Positions 56,953 to 64,000 of a DNA stretch of 64,000 nt are shown one piece after another. The stretch spans positions 46,358,889 to 46,422,888 of the forward strand of contig NC_087071.1 of assembly GCF_963678635.1 (NCBI RefSeq). Direction: 5' to 3'. The DNA is from Symsagittifera roscoffensis. Lineage: Eukaryota; Xenacoelomorpha; Acoela; Convolutidae. A program made the translations under genes and the position numbers. The stretch's first letter is position 1, and every line of letters starts with the position of its first letter. A model generated the notes under the pieces. It searched no databases. It had not been told where the DNA came from and saw nothing but the letters and a program-made list of their open reading frames with translations.

Positions 56953-57548
56953 CTGGATAGGTTTCGGCCTAGATCATGTCGGCTTATTGGCCTCATATTG
57001 CGTCTTCCGACGAGCGGAAAAATGTTTAAGTTTAGGTGGTGTGTTGAGGTTATTGGGACTTAATAACTTCTTTTTAGTCATAAAATTTTTTGTTTTTTCA
57101 TCGGATTTTCGTTTTTGAGTTTTGGTTTTGGCCTATAACATATTGTTTTAGTGGCCTCATAATATTTCGTTTGACAATTAAATGAAGTTATTTGAGTGTT
57201 TCGAGGGTGAGGTGGACTTATTAATTTTTCAGAAATTTGAAGTCTTGTTGATTTTGTTTTTCGGCTTGAAAAGTTTCTGACAAGATAATTTCGGTTTTGT
57301 TACCGCCAGTTACTTTATCTTCGATGCTAGTTACTTTATGTTACCGCCAGTTACTTTCCCATTCTTTTGTTGTGCCATGTTTTCATTTCAAACAAACCTT
57401 AGTCACTTTGATAGATCTAGTTTTATTCGACTCACATTTTCAATTTTTTTCTTGTTTTGTATCGCAATTGGCGTGAACCTCAGCTTTTTCTCTGTGTCAA
57501 AACATTGAGAAACAAAAATATTCTATCATTCTTAAAGGATTGTCCAAA

Positions 57549-59990
57549 AATGCAGGGTTTCATTGTGATACGGACGTTCTTGTTTATTGTAAACGTGGGG
57601 GAATCCACAATATCTCTAGGCCGGTCTCGCTCGCTATTTCACACCGCCGCAATATGTTTCCTTTGGTGCTGAGGCCCGCGGGGCAACCGATTCCCAGTAC
57701 TGTTCACAATCCCAAAAGGGTAGATTTGGTGGTTGGCTGCTCTATACTGTACTGTGCTGCTCGCCCCGTGATTCGTGCTCGTCCGACTGTATCTCACCCG
57801 TCAATCAATAATCGATCGCAACAACAATTCCAAGATAAAGAATGAATTAGGAAATGAATATAACCAAATACAGAATAGCCTATAACTGGCTGAAATATAA
57901 ATTAATCGTTCAATTAAGGAAAAGGGTCTGCGATTCTTATTATTAGAACCAACTGCCTCCTGCAGTTCAATTAACACCTTACTACTAACTAACGTTCTCC
58001 TCGAGAACCTCTTTCAATATCTATCGTTCAACAACGATTCCGCTATCCTCTAGATAGCCTAACTAACTTTCACTAACTTATCTACATTCACATCAACAAG
58101 TCTTCCAACTCGTTCTCACTTTACTTTAAAAATCAAGCGACTACCTTAGCTTGTAGCCCAAATTGTTCTGACGCTTAAAAGTCGTCCCGAAACATCCGCG
58201 TCTTATGTCTATTAACTCCTAGTTTTAGTTAGAGATCCGACGTTGCATATAAGTCCTAACATTTACTTAAGTGCCTCCTACGCAGCGTTCAAGTTCTTGA
58301 TTCTAGCATGATCACATTAATTTAAATGCCCGGTTCAAAATGCCAATCAAAGCTATGCTAAACAAATAACAAGTGCAACTTCAACTTAATTCAAGCTATG
58401 TTTACATATCAAAATGTCCATGGACTATTTGATTTTTCCGTGTTTTTCCCCTCTCCTATGACTAGGATACAATCCTAGTGAACTTAATTTCCCGTTCATC
58501 GTAATCCAAAAATTCTCATACATAACCTATTCAAATTTCAACCTAATCGACCTTCGGGATAAGCCGTTCCCTTAACTGGGGTCCAATTGAGCCGATAAAA
58601 CATCCCCCAGAAGCCAATGGAGCATTCTGTACAATCCTAACCTTTAGAATAATCAATTCCCCTATTTCCTTGTTTACATTGCCAAATTAACATGTGACTA
58701 CTTTTCTATGCCATTGACGCATTTCTATTCATAGTTCATTCACCAAGTCAAATTGAACCCAATGTCTGCTTAACTCACTCTTCATAACTCCAACAACATA
58801 CCATTTTACATTAAGCCAAGATATTCCATCGATTTTAGGGAAATTCCTAATCAATTCCACAATGGAAATCAACGTTCCCAGATCTATAAGATAGCAAATT
58901 AACCTTCCTAATTACAAAACATATGATTTGGGCTACATTCCGGTGTTAATTTAAGGGGTTTTTTGGGGCTAAAACCCATGAGGTCAGTTTAAGGTCACCC
59001 CGGGGTCAACCGAGGTCAAATCTTCCACAATCGATTCGGGGTCACATGAGGGTCATGCCTACCAATTTCATCCATATCCGACAATTACTTCCTAAGTTAT
59101 TCATTTTTCAAGGTCAGTTATCCTTTTTCCCGTAAAAGGTCAAATAGCACCGGAAGGGTCAACTGGGAACTAAGACTTACAGGGCCCCTTTTTACCGGGG
59201 TGGGTCATACTATATATTAGTGCCATAAAATGGATATGCCCTCGCTCATTATTTTGCGCAAATTACCTATTAACACCTCCTGGGGGTAATTGTCCCAAGT
59301 GCTAATAACACGTGCCATTATCACCCAATCGGGTCATCGCCCTAACATACGATAGAACATGTCACTATCTATCATCCCTCTAAGTTTCAGCTCCCTAGGG
59401 TCACTGGGGGTCGAGAAATAGCCTCCAGAAATTGATTTTCAGCTCCCTAGGGTCACTGGGGGTCGAGAAATAGCCTCCAGAAATTGGGCCGGGGCGACCT
59501 TGGGGTTCCGAAACTTCAAAATTAAGCTTAGCCCACCTAGGGCTACCACATACATAAAATTGAGCTAAATCGGACCAGTAGTTAGGGATTTCCGGCGAGG
59601 CCATTTGCACTTCCGGGAACCGTTATCACTCGGCCCCGGGGTGGTCGGCAGGGTCCGGCTTTTTGCATGCCCGGGTCATCTCATCTCTAGTATCACTCCA
59701 CTAAATTTCGTTAAGTCCGCCCCGGTAGATCCCGAATGGGGGTGGGGGTTGTCCGGGGATACTCCACCACCCATTTTAACTAAGTGGGGGGATTAATTCC
59801 CCGCTGCTTGAGCAAATACAAGTTTAATTCGATCTTTACTTAACTACTCTATTATTTACCGATCTTGACAGACTACATCAATGAACTAGCTCTTACTACT
59901 CTTAGTTGGCATGTTCAAGGTTCAAAGAAAAAGTTCATGTACGCTATTTAATAGAATCACCAATTCTAAATTTATCTTCAGAGTCAAACG
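57549..59990. repeat. Large repeat copy P2
   Basis: Near-identical partner of P1 in the second duplication unit. Confidence 0.75.
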
Positions 59991-60244
59991 TTTCCCACTT
60001 CGCCGATTCCATTTATGTCAATTTTGTCCAAAAAATCTGCTTGAAACAGTTACCTTTTATTTGAGTCATTTATAGTTTGTAATAATATTCTTAGTAAGGA
60101 ATGCTCATACATTTAATGTATGAACATTGAAAACTTGCATGCTCACTTTTACAATTGATGTCTCTTCTTAAGCTCGCTCTCCTTTTCGTCTCCCGAAAAA
60201 TTTGTGCAATTAAGCCATACTAACGTAATAGTTTAGTAACAAAC

Positions 60245-62925
60245 TCAGTTGAATGATGCAAAATATTGTTTCTGTTTTTCGTTTTTTTTTTCAAGTTGTT
60301 CTTTCTTCAATTATGATCAACATTTAATCATCAAAACTAAACTAACAATTGATGAAGAAGGCAAAATTTCTGTAGATTCAGGGGATTTATTCTCTAGGTT
60401 TGTTCTCTCTTTCCTAACGACACCGCAAAGTTGTCCCTTGGGCAGTGAATTCAGTGGTGCGACCGAGATTCACTACTATCTACAATCCCGAAAGGGTTAT
60501 ATTGGCGGTAACTACTCTGTATTGAATTATGTTGCTTGCCCCTCTGTGTATTGCTCTTCGGCTGTCTTGTCTCGTCTACTCGATACAATCGCATGAAACT
60601 CCAATGATAAATTAATTTAGCTGATCATATGTCCAATTACAGAAAGCTCTGAGTGTTCAGAGTATAATCTACCAATCAAGTCAAAAGGAAAGGGTCCGCG
60701 ATTTATCGGGCAAATTGCCGAATTGCAACTAACTTCCAACTAACTCCACTAACACTAACTATTCTCTCTCTATATAGAATCTCTGATGAGATCTAACTAG
60801 CTACTGGTCTCTTACTCCGAGAACCAATTACTTGACTAACTAGCAGTAAATGTTCTCTCTAACCGAGAACCAACTGTACTCTCTCTCAGTATCAATTGTT
60901 CTCTTCTCTGACGAGAACCAACTACTCTTAATGGTAGCTCACAACTTCTCTCTTCTCTGATGAGAACCAACTACTCTTAATGGTAGCGAACACTGTTCTG
61001 ACTCTTAAAGGCTCTCCGGTACCCTCCAATTCCTTATCTTTCTTTGCACTTAGTTATATTTAAGTCACGCCATTCCCTATTAGTCCTGATATCCGCTTAA
61101 CTCACCCGTCCGCACATGTTTTAAGACTATATCCCTCCTCCTGTTAACTCTGCCACGTGCCAACTTCGATTTCTTTTACAATCTTTTCACGCTTATTAGA
61201 TACCCGGTATGCGGTAGCTGTCACAATTTGACAAAGCAAACAAATGTCATACGATTCTAATCAGCAAATTCCTCACCTCAGTGAACTTCAGCTCTCGAGT
61301 TCAACTAACCTCTAAACCATGCTATGTTTACCCATTGATCCTCCCAAGGTCTTTATTTTAATTATCCCGTTAACGTTCCGACCTCCTAAGGGTAGGGGGA
61401 GACCCTTTTCGTGGGTAGCGAATTCATTCCAAGCATCTAAATTTTCTATCTGTACTCTAATCCAATCCCGACCTTCTAGCTATCAGGAGAACGTATTCCG
61501 TCTTTTAAGGGTCAGATTAAACAAAAAAGTCACCTCCGGGAAGTCAAGTAAAATCCCCGTCCATTCATACTGTTTAGGAAACTTGGCTCTCATGCTATTC
61601 CTCAGTTACTGTCAATTCTTTCTGGGACTATTGTTCTTTTACCCTGATTGCTATTCTATTAGTGGCGCATTCGCCAAGCTAGATTGAACCCAATGTTTAC
61701 CAAGTTCACTTTAAATTAAATCCTCTACTCCAAGGTTGCAATATAAAAGCTATATCTCTATCAGCTTCTGCTCTAGTTCCCAATATATAAGTTTTCCCCA
61801 ATTTTTAGCAAGATGACCCATTCTCATTTCCAGGGGTTGGGCTGGGAAATACGCCATTTTACAGTGTTATTCTTGAGGCTTTCCATGCAATTTGGAGTCA
61901 AAAAGCCCAAAGGTCAACTTAATGTCACCCAGGGGTCAACCGGGGTCAATCTTCCACATTCAAGTTTAGAATCCCATAGGGGTCCTACCTACCAAGTTTC
62001 ATTCATATCCCATTCATACTTCACAAGTTATCCCATTTCTAAGATCGATTATCACTTTTCCGGGAAAAAGCTATTAACACCGGAAGGAGTCACCTGAGGC
62101 TTTTCACTCACTAGGAATCTTTTTTCGGGGTTTGTTGCAGTATCTGATGCCGCCATAAAATTGGTATGCCCTCGCTCATTATTTCGCGTAAATTGCCTAT
62201 TTTCGGTCTAAGGGGGTGGTTTTCCAAGTGCTAATAGCTGCCGGCCCAACCGCCCGATTTGATTCAAATTATAATACACGATGTATCTTGCCACTACCTA
62301 TCATCCCTCCAAGTTTCAGCTCCCTGCAATCATTGGGAGCCGAGAAACGACTTCCGGAAGTTAGGGGTGGGTTTGTTTACTTAGGACATAGAACCGGAAG
62401 CGGGGGTCTTAGGGGTCTGGGGTTCCAAACTTAAGCTTCCTTTAACTAGGCCTACAACATACTAAAATTTGAGCCAAGAACCGCCACTAGTTCCGAGTTC
62501 TGATAGGGCCATTTACACTTCCGGCGACCGTTATCACTTGCCCCCAAGGGTCTGACGGCTCCCGATTTTTGCATGCCCCGGTCAAATCATCTCTAGTATC
62601 ACTCCTCTGAATTTCATAACGTAAGCTTTCTTGGTTCCGATTGGGGGGGGGGGGGGGTTCGCCGATTTTTGTCAAGTTTGTTTTCTGGCTTAGGAGGAAC
62701 GATATCTTCGAAGAATGAACTATTTCGAACTTTACCCTTTGTTTGCTGTACTACTTAACTTAATAACGTATCAATCTTACGCTCAGGTTACTATAGCATG
62801 TAATACAGTAGATCACCAATTCTACAATTTCATAACCAATCTTTGCGTACTTTTTTTTCTAACTTTAAAAAATACCATTCTGAACAAACTCAATCGTCAA
62901 CAATTAAATGTCACTTTATTTTGAA
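60245..62925. repeat. Large repeat copy Q2 with intact right end
   Basis: Partner of Q1. From 62427 it continues past the duplicated block (AAACTTAAGCTTCC, CGACCGTTATCACTTG, CATGCCCCGGTCAAATCATC) to an end resembling that of the R copy at 49370-49445 (TAGGAGGAAC, GAACTATTT, TTTGTTTGCT). A poly-G run lies at about 62643-62657. It shows what the uncut family member looks like. Confidence 0.7.
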
Positions 62926-64000
62926 GCTCTGTAGTATCAGCTTAAATTAACGTGAAAGTTAGTGGGTGGGGCTAGAAAAAAAAGTGAGTCATGACAGCTC
63001 GACAATCCAGTCTACGGGAAAATGGTATTTATGGCTTCTTGAATTATATTTTGAAACAAATCAAGCAAAATGAAGCATACTTTTTATGAAACAAGCGGGA
63101 AAAAGGAGAGTTGTGAGATATACTGACAATGATAATCTATTGACGTAAAGGCTACTACACAATTTGCTCAACATATTTTTTTTTGCATAACAAAAGCAAA
63201 ATGGAACACGCCTTGCTTAAGTTGGCTCTCGTCATGACTCGGGCTATTAGGGACCTATTGTTTTAGCCATTTTAAAAAATTCCATTCTGTAAATCATTAA
63301 ATAATTAAAACATACACAAATCCTTATGTGTCACGGTTGATGATTTGTTGAAGTACTTTATAAAATCAGTTTTCTGAGCGTCTTTATTTAAACAAGAAAG
63401 TGAAGTAATCAGCGGCGTTCAGAAGTTTCATAATTTCTGAAAAGTATTGTTGTCCCAGAGTAAAAACTTTCAAACAGCGATACTTTCACCAAAAATATCA
63501 GGTTTAGAAAGTCGTTTTAAATTTAAACATAGAATGGCAATACGTTTCAAATGGTAATCCTTTGGCTCTTTTTCCTTTTACGCAATTTTTGAAATTCAAT
63601 TTACTGTTCACATTGTCCGAGTGTCTTGAAAAATGACATGCAGACTAATTAGGCCATGACAAACATATTTGGTCTTCAAAATCAATCTTGCAAAATTAAA
63701 AGCCGATAATAGTTTGAAGAAAAAAACCGAACGATCAGGAACTTAACGTCCTTTTTTCGAACAATTTTCATACTATTGAAAATTAAAATAGACTTGTAGT
63801 TTTCCCATTCGCTCTTAGAGTGCGAGGTTCTTGCTCAAAGTTTTCCTTAAAAATACGTACATCTTCCTTTTTTTCTGGTGAATTTGAACTAAATTGGCAA
63901 GAATTGCTTTCCCTCAAGACTAGTTTGGTGATTTTGGACATGTTTAGCCTTGTATGAATGTGTATGAGCGAAATTTGGATCTACTTAACAATATCCACCC
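62926..64000. other. No gene or repeat recognised
   Basis: AT-rich DNA without open frames of coding character on either strand. Confidence 0.5.

Larger units (their letters stand above)
56742..62426. repeat. Tandem segmental duplication B, unit 2
   Basis: 5.69 kb, abutting unit 1. It contains 57118-57545 not present in unit 1, plus a small local duplication at about 59398-59470 (AGCTCCCTAGGGTCACTGGG repeated). Confidence 0.9.

Noticed and set aside
1-64000. CRISPR arrays, bacterial operons, rRNA genes
   Set aside because: None seen. Spliced genes, eukaryotic repeats and LTR elements show this is animal-type nuclear DNA.

Overview
The window is AT-rich eukaryotic (animal) DNA. It has short spliced introns, one well-supported intronless glycosyltransferase gene, several small or fragmentary host exons, a very large LTR retroelement and many non-autonomous repeats. 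An invertebrate metazoan fits best, because an A4GALT-like glycosyltransferase, FLYWCH zinc-finger exons and an env-bearing Ty3/gypsy element occur together. I cannot fix the lineage from sequence alone. A 200-base assembly gap lies at 4600-4799.

Layout. 1-8 kb: mostly non-coding DNA with a candidate exon (1798-2097), a 292-bp tandem duplication holding an invariant block, a two-exon small gene on the minus strand (3868-4309), a decayed kinase-like remnant and an old inverted-repeat element. 8.05-25.94 kb: one ~17.9-kb env-bearing LTR element with very short (~151 bp) LTRs, gag, pol and env regions and several extra open frames I do not recognise. It is a broken fossil of fairly recent age. 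26-30 kb: repeats, including a Tc1-like MITE. 30.0-31.2 kb: an A4GALT-like glycosyltransferase on the minus strand. 32-34.3 kb: foldback and G/C-switching minisatellite DNA. 34.68-42.53 kb: a tandem segmental duplication (4.3 kb plus 3.5 kb) carrying two copies of a split FLYWCH zinc-finger gene fragment and several inverted-repeat elements. 43-45.2 kb: short candidate exons for membrane proteins. 45.3-51.5 kb: repeats plus unrecognised minus-strand exons. 51.54-62.43 kb: a second tandem duplication (5.2 kb plus 5.7 kb) whose junction cuts through a Lys-rich exon, built mostly from a large non-coding repeat family. 62.9-64 kb: nothing recognised.

The genes do not form a pathway. The most interesting single object is the giant complex LTR element with env-like and unassigned accessory frames. 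Next are the split FLYWCH exons, which are too short to be conspicuous as open frames, and the inverted-repeat and foldback families that dominate 26-46 kb. All family calls come from reading motifs by eye; no database search was run.
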